Assembly: GCF_050003625.1 (NCBI RefSeq)
Contig: NC_134398.1
Location: 88,165,983 to 88,229,982, forward strand
Length of the DNA stretch: 64,000 bases
Source of the DNA: Haematobia irritans
Taxonomy: Eukaryota; Arthropoda; Insecta; Diptera; Muscidae
Direction of reading: 5' to 3'
In this document: in pieces, positions 25,195-35,793 of the stretch
Layout of the letters: the number at the start of each line of letters is the position of its first letter
Numbering within the stretch: the stretch's first letter is position 1
Program-made: the position numbers and the translations under genes
Notes under the pieces: model-generated
The model's database searches: none
What the model was told of the DNA's origin: nothing
The model's input: the letters and a program-made list of their open reading frames with translations, nothing else

Positions 25195-25815
25195 TACCAA
25201 AACTTTATTTCCATAGAAAATTTTGTCAAATTTTATTACTATAGAAAGTTTTGTCAAAAGTTTATTTCTATACAAATGTTTGTCAAAATTTTATTTCCAT
25301 AGAAAATTTTGTCAAAATTTTATTTCTATAGAAAATTTTGTAATCTACCAAAACTTTCTTTCCATAGAAAATTTTGTCAAATTTTATTACTATAGAAAGT
25401 TTTGTTAAAATTTCATTTCTATAGAAAGTTTTGTCAAAAGTTTATTTCTATAGAAATGTTTGTCAAAATTTTATTTCTATAGAAAATTTTGTAAAAAATT
25501 TATTTCTGTAGAAAATTTTGTCAACATTTTATTTCTATACAAAATTTTGTCAAAATTTTATTTCTATACAAAATTTTGTCAACATTTTATTTCTATAGAA
25601 ATTTTTGTCAAAATTGTATTGCTATAGAAAATCTTGTCAACATTTTACTTCCATAGAAAATTTTGTCAACATTTTATTTCTATAGAAAATTTTGTCAAGT
25701 TTTTATTTCTATAGAAAATTTTGTCAAATTTTTATTTCTATAGAAAATTTTGTCAAAATTTTATTTCTATAGAAAATTTTGTCAAGGTTTCATTTCTATA
25801 GAAAATTTTGTCAAA
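25195..25815 (+). repeat. 29-bp tandem array
   Basis: Roughly twenty units built on TTTATTTCTATAGAAAATTT followed by TGTCAAAA, each holding the 12-bp palindrome TTTCTATAGAAA. Units vary at a few positions (CCATAG, ACTATAG, AACATT). There are no unique spacers, so it is not CRISPR-like. Confidence 0.9.
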
Positions 25816-25847
25816 CTAGATTATATACGTATTTAATCGGCCTTTTT

Positions 25848-27937
25848 ATACCCTCCACCATAGGATGGGGGTATATTAACTTTGTCATTCCGTTTGTAAC
25901 ACATCGAAATATTGCTCTACGAGCCCATAAAGTATATATATTCTGGGTCGTGGTGAAATTCTGAGTCGATCTAAGCATGTCCGTCCGTCCGTCCGTCTGT
26001 CCGTCTGTCCGTCCGTCCGTCTGTCCGTCTGTCCGTCTGTCCGGCTGTCCGTCCGTCTGTGGAAATCACGCTAACTTCCGAACGAAACAAGCTATCGACT
26101 TGAAACTTGGCACAAGTAGTTGTTATTGATGTAGGTCGGATGGTATTGAAAATGGGCCATATCGGACCACGTTTACGTATAGCCCCCATATAAACCGATC
26201 CCCAAATTTGGCTTGGGGAGCCTCCCGGAGCAGCAAAATTCATCCGATCCTGTTGAAATTTGGTACGTGGTCTTAGTATACGGTCTCTAACAACCATGCA
26301 AAAATTGGTCCATATCGGTCCATAATTATATATAGCCCCCATATAAACCGATCCCCAGATTTGACCTCCGGAGACTTTTGGAGGGGCAAAATTCATCCGA
26401 TCCGGTTGAAATTTGGTACCTGATGTTAGTATATGGCCTCCAACAACCATGCAAAAATTGGTCCATATCGGTCCATAATTATATATAGCTCCCATATAAA
26501 CCGATCCCCAGATTTGACCACCGGAGCCTCTTGGAGGAGCAAAATTCATCCGATCCGGTTGAAATTTAGTACGTGGTCTTAGTATACGGTTTTTAACAAC
26601 CATGCAAAAATTGGTCCATATCGGTCCATAATTATATATAGCCCCCATATAAACCGATCCCCAGATTTGACCTCCGGAGCCTCTTGGAGGGGCAAAATTC
26701 ATCCGATCCGGTTGAAATTTGGTACCTGATGTTAGTTTACGGCCGCTAATAACCATGCAAAAAGTGGTCCATATCGGTCCATAATTATATATAGCCCTCA
26801 TATAAACCGATCCCCAGATTTGACCTCCGGAGCCTCTTGGAAGAGCAAAATTCATCCGATACGGTTGAAATTTGGTACATTTTGTCAATATATGGCCTCT
26901 AACAGCCATGTAAAAATTGGTCCATATCGGTCTTTAGTTATATATAGCCGATGACTTATTACACAAAAATTGGTCCATATCGCCAAAAATAATCTACCAA
27001 AACTTTATTTCCATAGAAAATTTTGTCAAATTTTATTACTATAGAAAGTTTTGTCAAAATTTCATTTCTATAGAAAGTTTTGTCAAAAGTTTATTTCTAT
27101 ACAAATGTTTGTCAAAAGTTTATTTCTATAGAAAATTTTGTCAAAATTTTATTTCTATAGAAACTTTTTGTAATCTACCAAAACTTTATTTCCATAGAAA
27201 ATTTTGTCAAATTTTATTACTATAGAAAGTTTTGTTAAAATTTCGTTTCTATAGAAAGTTTTGTCAAAAGTTTATTTCTATAGAAATGTTTGTCAAAAGT
27301 TTATTTCTATAGAAAATTTTGTAAAAAATTTATTTCTGTAGAAAATTTTGTCAACATTTATTTCCATAGAAAATTTTGTCAAATTTTATTACTATAGAAA
27401 GTTTTGTTAAAATTTCATTTCTATAGAAAGTTTTGTCAAAAGTTTATTTCTATAGAAAATTTTGTAAAAAATTTATTTGTATACAAAATTTTGTCAACAT
27501 TTTATTTCTATAGAAATTTTTGTCAAAATTGTATTGCTATAGAAAATTTTGTCAACATTTTACTTCCATAGAAAATTTTGTCAACATTTTATTTCTATAG
27601 AAAATTTTGTCAAGTTTTTATTTCTATAGAAAATTTTGTCAAATTTTTATTTCTATAGAAAATTTTGTCAAGGTTTCATTTCTATAGAAAATTTTGTCAA
27701 ACTAGATTATATACGTATTTAATCGGCCTTTTTTTGTTTAATATATACCCCGTATGGGCTAACTTACAATTTAGAAGACAGTGTTAAAAAGTTTTACGAT
27801 ACCTTGCCATTGGCAAGTGTTATCGCAACCCAAGTAGTTCGATTGTGGATGGCAGCCTTTAGTAGAAGTTCCTACGCAATCCATGGTGGAGGGTACATAA
27901 GATTCGGCCTGGCCGAACTTACGGCCGTATATACTTG
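25848..27937 (+). mobile_element. HINE-like element, complete copy
   Basis: Complete structure: head ATACCCTCCACC, GTCC/GTCT run (25980-26060), 153-bp units (about 26140-26940), 29-bp array (26997-27710), and a 3' domain with 'caatccatggtggagggtac', whose GGTGGAGGGTA is the inverted form of the head's TACCCTCCACC. It then has the hairpin TTCGGCCTGGCCGAA, ACGGCCGT and TATATACTTG before a T-run. Head/tail subterminal inverted repeats and a T-rich target fit Helentron-derived elements. Largely a duplicate of 24209-25846. Confidence 0.85.
26997..27710 (+). repeat. 29-bp tandem array, second copy
   Basis: Same unit as 25195-25815, with a different order of variant units and an internally repeated sub-block (the 'aatctaccaaaactttattt' start recurs near 27171). 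This indicates unequal exchange within arrays. Confidence 0.9.
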
Positions 27938-28072
27938 TTTAATTTGAAGTTTCCTGTTATTATTTGGATTTTTAAACTGGGTTTTAGCTTCATAGCTTCA
28001 TATATAATAATATATAATAAATAAAAAGTGAAAGAAAATTCAATAATTAAGTTCTGTATCCTAATTTTATAT

Positions 28073-28615
28073 ATGGAGGCTAAATTTAAAGCTACACAAT
28101 AAAAAATTTCCGTAGCTAAAATAACGCTAAATTTTACTTATTTTTATTGGATAAAAATTATTTGCTTGTAGTTAAATTTTATTATTTTTATCGAAGTTTT
28201 CCACAGCATAAAGAAATCTTACTTTTTTTAAGTATGTCTCAAAAATTTTATTAGCTAAACGTGAGTATAAAGTTCAATGATCGTACACATAAGTTCAATA
28301 TGAACTAAAACAAATGAAAATTTTCGTACGATCCCCAAAAATAGTAAAAATGAACTACTGTATGGTTAAAATGGTCATGATTTGGCGCCAATGATTTTCT
28401 TCTTTACTTTTAGTTGATTTTTTCTTCTATGAGATGATTTAATTTCGTGAACTGCAGTTAAAAAGTACAACATTAAAATTAAAATTTCCTGGTTTTAACA
28501 ACGCTTTGTGGAAATCTCAAAATGTGGAGTAAATTTTAGTTCAATTTTCGTGCGTGGTAGTTCATTCTTCCTATAAAACAGTTCACTTTTTTAGGTCGCT
28601 GAAAAATTTTATTAT
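28073..28615 (+). repeat. Interspersed repeat, family X copy 1 (uninterrupted)
   Basis: Collinear with the reverse of 39020-39505 and with the interrupted 59567-61405 copy: 'gtagctaaaataacgctaaa', 'agtatgtctcaaaaatttta', 'aagttcaatgatcgtacaca', 'ggttttaacaacgctttgtg', 'tataaaacagttcac'. Serves as the empty site for the mariner and SINE-tail insertions at 59.6-61.1 kb. Non-coding. Confidence 0.7.
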
Positions 28616-28689
28616 TTTTAAGAAGGTGTATCTTTGACTGGGAATCAATACTAAAATCCTTAAAGAAAAGACAAACTCGTTGTATTCAA

Positions 28690-29602
28690 GTAAACTTTTT
28701 TGAGTCTAAAGATCCCGATTTCCCGATTTGAACTCTTGAGCATTTAGACAACTATCATGACCCTAAAATACGTGATCAAAAGGTGATAAACGCTTGATTG
28801 AAAGGATTCCCATCGCAATTATTACCCGATTTCGATGCAATTTGGTGCATGGCGTTTTTTTGGCACAAGGACGAACTCTATTGAATTCGGAAAAAATCGA
28901 ATCAAATTTAGATATAGCTCCCATATATATGTATCGCCCGATTTCGATAAATAGAGTCAGATTGCTCTCAGTTACTTACCGATCAGCGTCAAATTTGTCA
29001 CAAAGTAATCTAATTTGCCACCCCTTAAGTGTGCAAAATTTCATCGAAATCGGTTCAGATTTAGATATAGCTCCCATATATATGTATTGCCCTATTTTCC
29101 CAAATATGGCCGTAAGTCCTTTATTTATCAACCGATCTTACTCAAAGTTGACCAAATCTAAATTGCTATAGTATTTACTATATGTACAAAAATATCATCG
29201 AAATCGGTCCAGATTTAGCTATAGCTCCAATACATATGTATCGCCCGATTCTGGAAAATTTTGTCTTGATAGCCTTATTTATTAACCGATCTTACTCAAA
29301 TTTAGCACACAGTAACCTTCTGTGGTACCAACTAAACCCGCAAAATATCATCCAAATCGGTTCAGATTTAGATATAGCTCCCATATATATGCTATAGTTC
29401 CTAACATCAGGCATTTCTGTTCAGATTGTGATACAACTCCCATAAATATGTACCCCTTAATGTTCTTAAATATGGAAATGCGGTTACTCTCTCAAACTTT
29501 TACCAATGTTACCCCAGAAATCCTTATACTTTCTAATTCAGTAGGGGTGGTTTAGGGTATGATATAGGCGGCCCCGCCCGACTTTCTACTTTACTTACTT
29601 GT
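28690..29602 (+). mobile_element. HINE-like subfamily Z copy 2
   Basis: Tandem blocks with 'agatatagctcccatatata', 'tatcgcccgatttcg' and 'aaccgatcttactcaaa', ending 'ggcggccccgcccgacttt' and CTTACTTGTT. Open frames at 28794-29555 follow the tandem structure and show no domain. Confidence 0.65.
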
Positions 29603-29639
29603 TGCTACTTCTGATGAATTTCCTTTGGACCAGTCATAG

Positions 29640-29800
29640 CAAATACTCTACTTGGTGGTTTTAAAGTCAAAATTTAAATTTTAGACAATTAAATGTCGCA
29701 AAAGGGAATTGAAAATCGCAACAAAAAAAAAAACAATGAAAGTAAAATAAAAAATTTCAGCCCCGTGGGGATTTGAACCTTTGCCTGTTGTTTTCAATAT
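29640..29800 (-). repeat. V-like fragment with box B-like motif
   Basis: 'ttttagacaattaaatg' and 'gccccgtggggatttgaacc' correspond to the 15560-15665 part of V copy 2. Truncated on both sides. Confidence 0.45.
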
Positions 29801-29859
29801 CTGCCCTAAATCGAGTGATATGGAATGGTGAAAACAACATAAGTCGCGAATTTATTAAG

Positions 29860-30245
29860 TTTAATTTTGACAAAACAACATAACTCATCATATGTTGTAA
29901 AATAAAATCGAAATACTTGTATGATACTTTTGACAAAACAACACATAAGGTTTGTGTAATTGACCATTTTTTTTACAAAACAACATATTTCGAGCCATGG
30001 TGTTTTGTTGATTAAACAAATTAAAATAAACGCATCTTTAACTTTAGTTGTATTGTTTTTTAGGCAGAATATTATCAGGATTGTCGCATTGAATCCTGAT
30101 AATATTCTGTCTAAAAAAAAAAAAAAAACAATACAACTAAAGGTAAAGATGCGTTTATTTTAATTTGTTTTATCAACAAAACACCATAAATGGAAATATG
30201 TTATTTTTTAAAATAAAATATCATACGACAAAACAACATAAGTTC
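29860..30245. mobile_element. Foldback-like element with long hairpin (arms about 29980-30082 and 30092-30203)
   Basis: Two arms of about 100-110 nt pair almost perfectly around a 9-nt loop (30083-30091). The inner stem is CAGAATATTATCAGGATT against AATCCTGATAATATTCTG, and the outer parts include AAATAAACGCATC/GATGCGTTTATTT and GGTGTTTTGTTGAT/ATCAACAAAACACC. The arms sit among four direct copies of ACAAAACAACA(CA)TA at 29871, 29935, 29975 and 30229. No protein. Confidence 0.8.
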
Positions 30246-31390
30246 TTAATTCCTAATTTTCTCTGAATCAGAGAATGTTAGGTGGTTTTGGCAAAGTCTA
30301 AAAATAAGCTATCGAAGAGGTCTAAGGTCACATAAATATTAAACATTTTTCAGATCTTTTCTACAGAAGTTTTTGTGACCCTTAAAGGTCACAAAAACTG
30401 TAACATTGAGTTTTTAGACTTATGGGGTTTTGTCATAAATCCACTGATATATGCCAAAATAAAAACGATGTGATACATTTTCAGCTTATAACGAAAATCA
30501 TAAACCCAATTACCCAAATTGTAAGGTTGTCATAAAATTGTTTTCAAATGAAGGAATATTTGTGTTGAGTATAATGGTAATTGGAATTTGTCATAATGTC
30601 CAAATGACATAGTACTCAATCCAAATACATTAGTATTTGAAGTATATAAGCTTTTCCAATTACAGCCATAATTGAACTGAGTACAATATTTATAGAATTT
30701 TACAACCTGTACAATTACTACCGTAATTGTGTTTATTATTATGGTAATCAATATAATCTTTGTACTATATAATCATTATTGGTTTAAGAAAAGTATACAA
30801 ATACACTCTGAAAAACGAATTTATGCGTTTTATTATAAAAAAATGTAAAAATATATATAATTGTAAATACAGCGAAGTACATGTTTGGAAAAAAATACAG
30901 AATATTCGTTATAAACGACATATTTAACAGGCTCACTCACAAAGAAAACGCTGTTTTTAAATTATCTGTACCACCTGCTGGAATTGCTTTCCAAATCTTC
31001 CTCATTTCTATGCGGTTTGTTTCGGCATCTTGCTCTTCTGTAATACAAACCTCTATTCATTTCAAAGTTTCAAAAAGATTTTAAAGATTTGTTTGTGGGA
31101 AGAATTGAAGCACGAGCTCCACGTTTTCGAAGTAAACACATTTTCCTATAGCCCACATATTTTGACAGTCCGCTTATATCCATTTATAGACCAGTGTGAC
31201 GTGAACACGTCATAATTGTAAAAACAAAATAGAAAGAGTGTAATTATATGTATATTCCAAAGCTTTTCCCCAAGTTTTTGAATGGTCCAATTCAGGTTAT
31301 ACAACGAGAGAATTCATTTTCATATTTATTAAAGTTTTCAGTGAATTTTGTAAATTTACGAACAACTTTTTACGAATACACGAAATATAT
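30246..31390. other. No gene recognised
   Basis: 30520-30760 has many ATTACCGTAATT/CCATAATTG-type short inversions. 30881-31215 holds chance frames only. Nothing matches another part of the window. Confidence 0.35.
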
Positions 31391-31618
31391 ACTAACCCCC
31401 ATTTTCATGAAGCTCCGTTAGTGCTCCGTTAACTAACGAACTTTTAAACCATATTATAGACGTAGCTGTCTTCTTGCCTATATATTCCATATGCCAGTTA
31501 GGAACATAACTGCCGAAAAATTTTCAGTTAAAGTTAACCGGAGAGAAGATATTTGCAATTTACTTTCTGTTAACTGGGAGTTAAAGCCTAACGGAGCTAC
31601 ATGAAATTGGCCGTAAAT
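31391..31618 (+). mobile_element. MITE family Q, uninterrupted copy
   Basis: Inverted ends: left ATTTTCATGAAGCTCCGTTA, right TAACGGAGCTACATGAAA. Inside are 'tgccagttaggaacataact' and 'ttctgttaactgggagttaa'. About 225 bp. The paralogue at 48657-49446 is the same element split by a hAT-like insertion. Superfamily unassigned. Confidence 0.75.
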
Positions 31619-31793
31619 ATCTTACATTAACTTTCCGTAAAAAGATCATGCTGTGAAATATACGTGATTCGTCGTGATCCCGATTAATAGTCGAAGTCAC
31701 GTGAATTTTCGTGAGTCTAAAATTTGTTGTGAATCGTTAATCGTCTCTAAAAGTTCTGTTTGCGTGAACGTACACGAGAATTTCGTAAATATT

Positions 31794-32069
31794 AGAGGTG
31801 TGCGCGTAACTGAAATTTCACACACACTCACGCACATTCACGAAGCATTTATTTACGCACGATACGTGTAGTAGCCAATCCCACTCACGCACATTCACGA
31901 AATGAAAACCAGTACTCACGCACGAAATTTTATTCACGCACATTCACGAACCGATTTTATTTCTCACGTACGACATATTTATTTTAGTCCCATTCACGCA
32001 TATTCACGAGAGCTGCTTTGGATTTTGTTTACGACTCACGTGATTCACGCGTGTCACGCGCCCACCTCT
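31794..32069. mobile_element. hAT-style MITE with TCACG tandem motifs
   Basis: Inverted termini AGAGGTGTGCGCGT and ACGCGCCCACCTCT (AGAGGTGGGCGCGT from the right), a style common in hAT MITEs. Flanks GTAAATAT and GTAATATG are only partly similar. The inside is built from repeats of ACTCACGCACATTCACGAA, at least four recognisable (about 31825, 31884, 31915, 31930). Confidence 0.6.
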
Positions 32070-32441
32070 AGTAATATGTTTCTCCAACACGTGACACGTT
32101 AGACTCACAATTTTAATTTTTACGAAGAGAATTCTTTCAGTGTAGTTTCCACAAAAAATGCGCTTGACCAAAGAACTGGTATTTAGATAAACGTACTTAC
32201 CTGCGGTAAAAATAAAATATGATGCGCTAAAAATGCTGTTAATGTAAACATTTCGAATCGCGTTTCCGATACCACGGTTTATTTGCTGGTACATTCGACC
32301 ATATACCTGAGAAGTTTCTTAATAATAACAATAAATGCCATTTTATTGTTTGTATTTATTTATTTTTTCATTACGTGGCAACGTCATAAACAGTTTTATC
32401 AGGCAATTACACATTATACTTAAATCAACAACTTCTACACT
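32070..32441. other. No gene recognised
   Basis: Short unassigned stretch between the MITE and the SINE. Confidence 0.4.
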
Positions 32442-32452
32442 TAGTCCAATTG

Positions 32453-32798
32453 GGAGCCACCGTGGTGCAATGGTTAGCATGCCCACCTTGCATACACAAG
32501 GTCGTGGGTTCGATTCCTGCTACGACCGAACACCAAAAAGTTTTTCAGCGGTGGATTATCCCACCTCAATAATGCTGGTGACATTTCTGAGGGTTTCAAA
32601 GCTTCTCTAAGTGGTTTCACTGGAATGTGGAACGCCGTTCGGACTCGGCTATAAAAAGGAGGTCCCTTGTCATTGAGCTTAACATGGAATCGGGCAGCAC
32701 TCAGTGATAAGAGAGAAGTTCACCACTGTGGTATCACAATGGACTGAATAGTCTAAGTGAGCCTGATACATCGGGCTGCCACATAACCTAACCTAACC
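32453..32798 (+). mobile_element. Intact tRNA-derived SINE with target duplication
   Basis: 346 bp bounded by the 11-bp target duplication TAGTCCAATTG (32442-32452 and 32799-32809). The head is tRNA-like with Pol III boxes. The body contains 'ggcgttccacattccagtga' in reverse and 'ggaatcgggcagcactcagt'. The last 78 bp (32721-32798) is the tail shared with the LINE 3' UTR at 54698-54778, ending in CCTAACCTAAC. Other copies: 11099-11424 (old) and tail-only insertions at 59636, 62191 and 63125. It would be transcribed by RNA polymerase III and depend on a LINE for reverse transcription. Confidence 0.92.
32463..32517 (+). promoter_or_regulatory. Internal Pol III promoter of the SINE (box A, box B)
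   Basis: Box A-like TGGTGCAATGGTTAGCATGC begins at 32463, and box B GGTTCGATTCC lies at 32507-32517. The spacing is that of a tRNA gene. The segment between them cannot form a normal anticodon arm and acceptor stem, so this is a promoter relic of a tRNA and not a tRNA. Confidence 0.8.
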
Positions 32799-32809
32799 TA
32801 GTCCAATTG

Positions 32810-33057
32810 AACATAGTAATTGATGTGTTGTGAATTCAATTACCAGGGAATTTGGATATTTTTGACAGTTTTTCATTCAACCAATTATTTTCGTATTTGA
32901 CTTAATAAAAATGGTATTTGATATAATTTTTTCATTCAATTATGCCAATAATTGATTTTTATTTTGCTTCATTTTTTTCTGTGTACAAAACAATCTTTTA
33001 AAAAAATATTTATAAATATTTTTAATATTTATAAATTAAATATATAATATTTATAAA
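32810..33057. repeat. AT-rich low-complexity stretch
   Basis: AATTGA-rich, then ATATTTATAAAT repeats at 33000-33060. Possibly a decayed family T copy. Non-coding. Confidence 0.4.
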
Positions 33058-33525
33058 TATATAAAATTTGCCGCTGGTGAGATTTGAATGTGTATTCTTT
33101 ACTTTTTTTCATTTATACTAATAAAGAATGTCTCGAGAAATACTTAGAATGTTATGCCTTGATCTCATATTACGATCATATCATAAAAATTTGAATTTAC
33201 GTTTCGATGCTTCGTGTTCAATGGTCTTTGTGGCTGAGTGTCCTAAGGCGTTAGTTATGGTACCAACAAACCCAGGTTCCACCTTCGGTATAAGCGAAAG
33301 TTTTTCAAATTGTAAAAATTTTATATAAGTAAAATATTAAAGTGTAATAAAAATATTGATAAATGGTGAAATTGGTGAAAACAAATTTGTTTTTTTTTTT
33401 TTTTTAATTTCTTTACTCAATGAAAATCCAATGTAAAATTCATCGAAGATGATCCAAGTTTGCACTACTTCCGGATCAGAATATGGGGTCCGAACTACTT
33501 TTTTGGAAGCTCTATTTTTGCTGGG
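33058..33525 (-). repeat. Family V fragment
   Basis: Follows V copy 2 from the 'gccgctggtgagatttgaa' module (33069) through the decayed tRNA-Leu-like module (33228-33300) to the terminus TTTTTGCTGGG (33515-33525). The left part is missing. Confidence 0.7.
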
Positions 33526-33835
33526 TTGTTACGAAAATTTCTTATTTTGTAGGAAAAGTTGGAGTTAAAATATTGCAAAAATGCCTTTAGTGACTTACGA
33601 AATAGAAGATCGGCGCATAGTTACGAAGAAATTGTGAACTAATTTGTGGAAGAGACGAATTTAGTAAATATTTATGCTTCATTTGTGTATAATTTATTCT
33701 CCGTTTTAATTTCATTCATCTAAAGTACACAAAAAAATATTAACTTCTCAAAACGTAGTAATTCCGTAAACTAAAATAGAGTTTAAATTGGCTTTAGTGC
33801 CATATAAGGTTTACTTTTTTGGAGTGTAAAAGAGA
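33526..33835 (+). repeat. Interspersed repeat, family Y copy 1
   Basis: Shares 'aatttatgcttcatttgtgtataat'-type blocks with 37930-38355, including 'tatgcttcatttgtgtataa' and 'taaactaaaatagagttt'. Non-coding. Confidence 0.55.
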
Positions 33836-34264
33836 TATGAATTTCCTTACGAGTGATTTGTTAATTTTGCGTTCCCACTCGTGATTTCATTGTAAATATA
33901 TATTCGTTAAATCATAAACACCACGGCTTGAATATAAATTAACAAGTCTTACTGTTTTAGTTGATAGTAAGTCATTATAGCCAAACATACGGTATTCCTG
34001 GCAGTAAGACACGAGTGCTTATGGTTTATGGTTTTTTACCACAAACTACTTGCCAAAGTTCAGAAGGGAATGTAAAAAATTGCCCTGGGGCCTTTGGTTT
34101 TCAAAGAAGTCAGTAATGCAGTTTTGTAGCAATGGGCGGTTTAGATTTTTTTATAAATTATTTTAATCTTTTTGTTTTAAATTCAAAAATATGAATTGTA
34201 GCCAAATTGATATTATCCCATTGTTTTGTGCATTCTACTCTATATGTTCGTCTAGTGAAATCAA
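33836..34264. other. No gene recognised
   Basis: Unassigned AT-rich DNA. Confidence 0.4.
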
Positions 34265-34699
34265 CACTGAAAAAAAGCTTGACCGGTTCCAAAGATTCTG
34301 TCTTTGGTATTGATTCCGAGCCAGATAAGCGGAGAATTAAAGTAACAGCCTGTTTCTGTATGTCGAACGAGCTCTATCGATCTACCAAAATGCATAAAAA
34401 CAGCTGATTTTTGGTTATAAATTCAGCTGTTTGTTTCCATTTCAGTCGATCGATAGAGCTCGATCGACATACTGAAATAGGCTGTAAGAGTAAATTTAAG
34501 ACATAATTCTCTTAAAATTTTAATTTTTTGCTTTGATACCAGGAAACAAATTTAAATTCATTCGTTTTTAAAATTAATCGACTTTTGGACAAGGAAATAA
34601 CGTTATATCAGAGAAATGCGTCTTCTATGCTAAGCAACAAAATTCACTCATTATTTAAGGACAAGATATCTTTGGACTGGGGACAATATTTTTTCAGTG
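34265..34699 (+). mobile_element. MITE family W copy 5, split by another MITE
   Basis: CACTGAAAAAAAGCTTGACC at the left, TTTTTTCAGTG at the right. Missing parts of the middle relative to 23077-23713. Interrupted at 34346-34484. Confidence 0.75.
34346..34484. mobile_element. Small MITE with about 40-bp inverted repeats, nested in W
   Basis: Left arm CAGCCTGTTTCTGTATGTCG, continuing into ACGAGCTCTATCGATC. The right arm read inward is CAGCCTATTTCAGTATGTCG, continuing into ATCGAGCTCTATCGATCG. Total 139 bp. CAG termini suggest hAT, but flanks TAAAGTAA and TAAGAGTA are only a loose 8-bp match. Confidence 0.75.
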
Positions 34700-35782
34700 A
34701 AGCAAGGATATTTTAAAAACAAACCAGCTGCCTTTTTTTAAGCATCTTCAATAATCTTTCCATTACGGTGCAAATCATTGGTGTTTTATATTTTTTAGTT
34801 CAATGTTCAATGTCAAAATAATATTTTTAAAGCCATTTAAACTGTTAAATTATTAACTTACTCCCTTCATTGCAAGGACAAGGAATTGTTTACTCTTTGA
34901 TTAAATACCATAGCCACCACATGAGATGGACAAGTGGAGTCCGTGTCTATAATTGAACGGCAATATATTCGAGCAATACCTCAAAGCCATGTAATTAGTT
35001 CAGCAATCTGCGGCTAGGTAATTATCAAGCTTTTTCTCCATTCTTATTAGCTTTTTGAAGCAGTGTCAGTACACGTTTCGGAAGTTGGTTTGATGGCGTT
35101 CTTGTGCATACTCCTCGACTCCTTGTGTGAAGGCTAACAATTGGCAATTCCATGCTATCATCACGTTTTCAAGTTAAACACTCTTCACGGTTAACCGTTG
35201 GAGGCAGCTCAACAATTATCCGAAATGGTCATCGTTCAACCTCCCAATTAATGGCCATCCTTATGCGAAATAAGAGCAAAAGAAAACACCAATGGACTAT
35301 TGAACGTAGGATATGCAAACAGTGCAAATGACTCCAAAAAGTGCAAATGGTCAATCTAGAATGAGAAGGGAAGGCGGTTAATAAAGAAAGAGCGATGAAA
35401 GCATAACTACCCATCAAGAAAACATACAAAAAATAATAAATGCAATATTAACGATCAATCAATCGTTGTATTACTGATATTAGATCATTATATTTTTCGC
35501 TATAGTTACGAAAATCATTTACTTCATTTAAAGCTCTTGTTAGTTAAATAAAAATAAAAGTATTTAATTTTAATACCTTTGACATATTAATTTTTTTACA
35601 CATATTTGTAGTCTGCTGTATGAGCTTTAATGTTGGTGTGCATTTTCAGCTGGCTTCTATAGGAAGAAAGCCCGAGCATTTTGTTTGTTCACAAACTGCT
35701 CAATTTGGAATTGCTTCCCAACTGTACAGATGAGCTCTTTAACTTTTTGGAACTTCAATGGCTTTTGTCCAAGCTCAGTTTT
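34700..35782. other. Possible single-copy intergenic DNA, no gene
   Basis: No match to any family in this window and less AT-biased than its neighbours (about 34880-35430). Frames on both strands lack recognisable domains. It may hold unique host sequence such as a regulatory element. Confidence 0.3.
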
Positions 35783-35793
35783 ATACCCACCAC

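Larger units (their letters stand above)
24209..25846 (+). mobile_element. HINE-like element (DINE-1-like Helentron relative), tailless copy
   Basis: The head ATACCCTCCACCATAGG, then 'ataaagtatatatattctgg', 'gagtcgatct' and a GTCCGTCC/GTCTGTCC run (24340-24415), follows the left block of Drosophila INE-1/DINE-1 as I remember it: a TATACCC...GGGTATA palindrome, AAAGTATATATATTCT, GTCGATCT, CATGTCCGTCTGTCC. Next come 153-bp tandem units (24490-25145) and a 29-bp array (25195-25815). It stops at AATCGGCCTTTTT and is followed at once by the next copy's head, so it lacks its own CTTG tail. Non-autonomous: no Rep/helicase. Confidence 0.8.

Noticed and set aside
25195..25815. CRISPR-like direct repeat array
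   Set aside because: The repeats are head-to-tail with no unique spacers, the palindromic units vary, and the context is an insect transposable element.
24246..26909. Two long minus-strand proteins (287 and 312 residues)
   Set aside because: They are translations of 153-bp tandem units. Unit length divisible by three explains the openness, and the opposite strand can be open as well.
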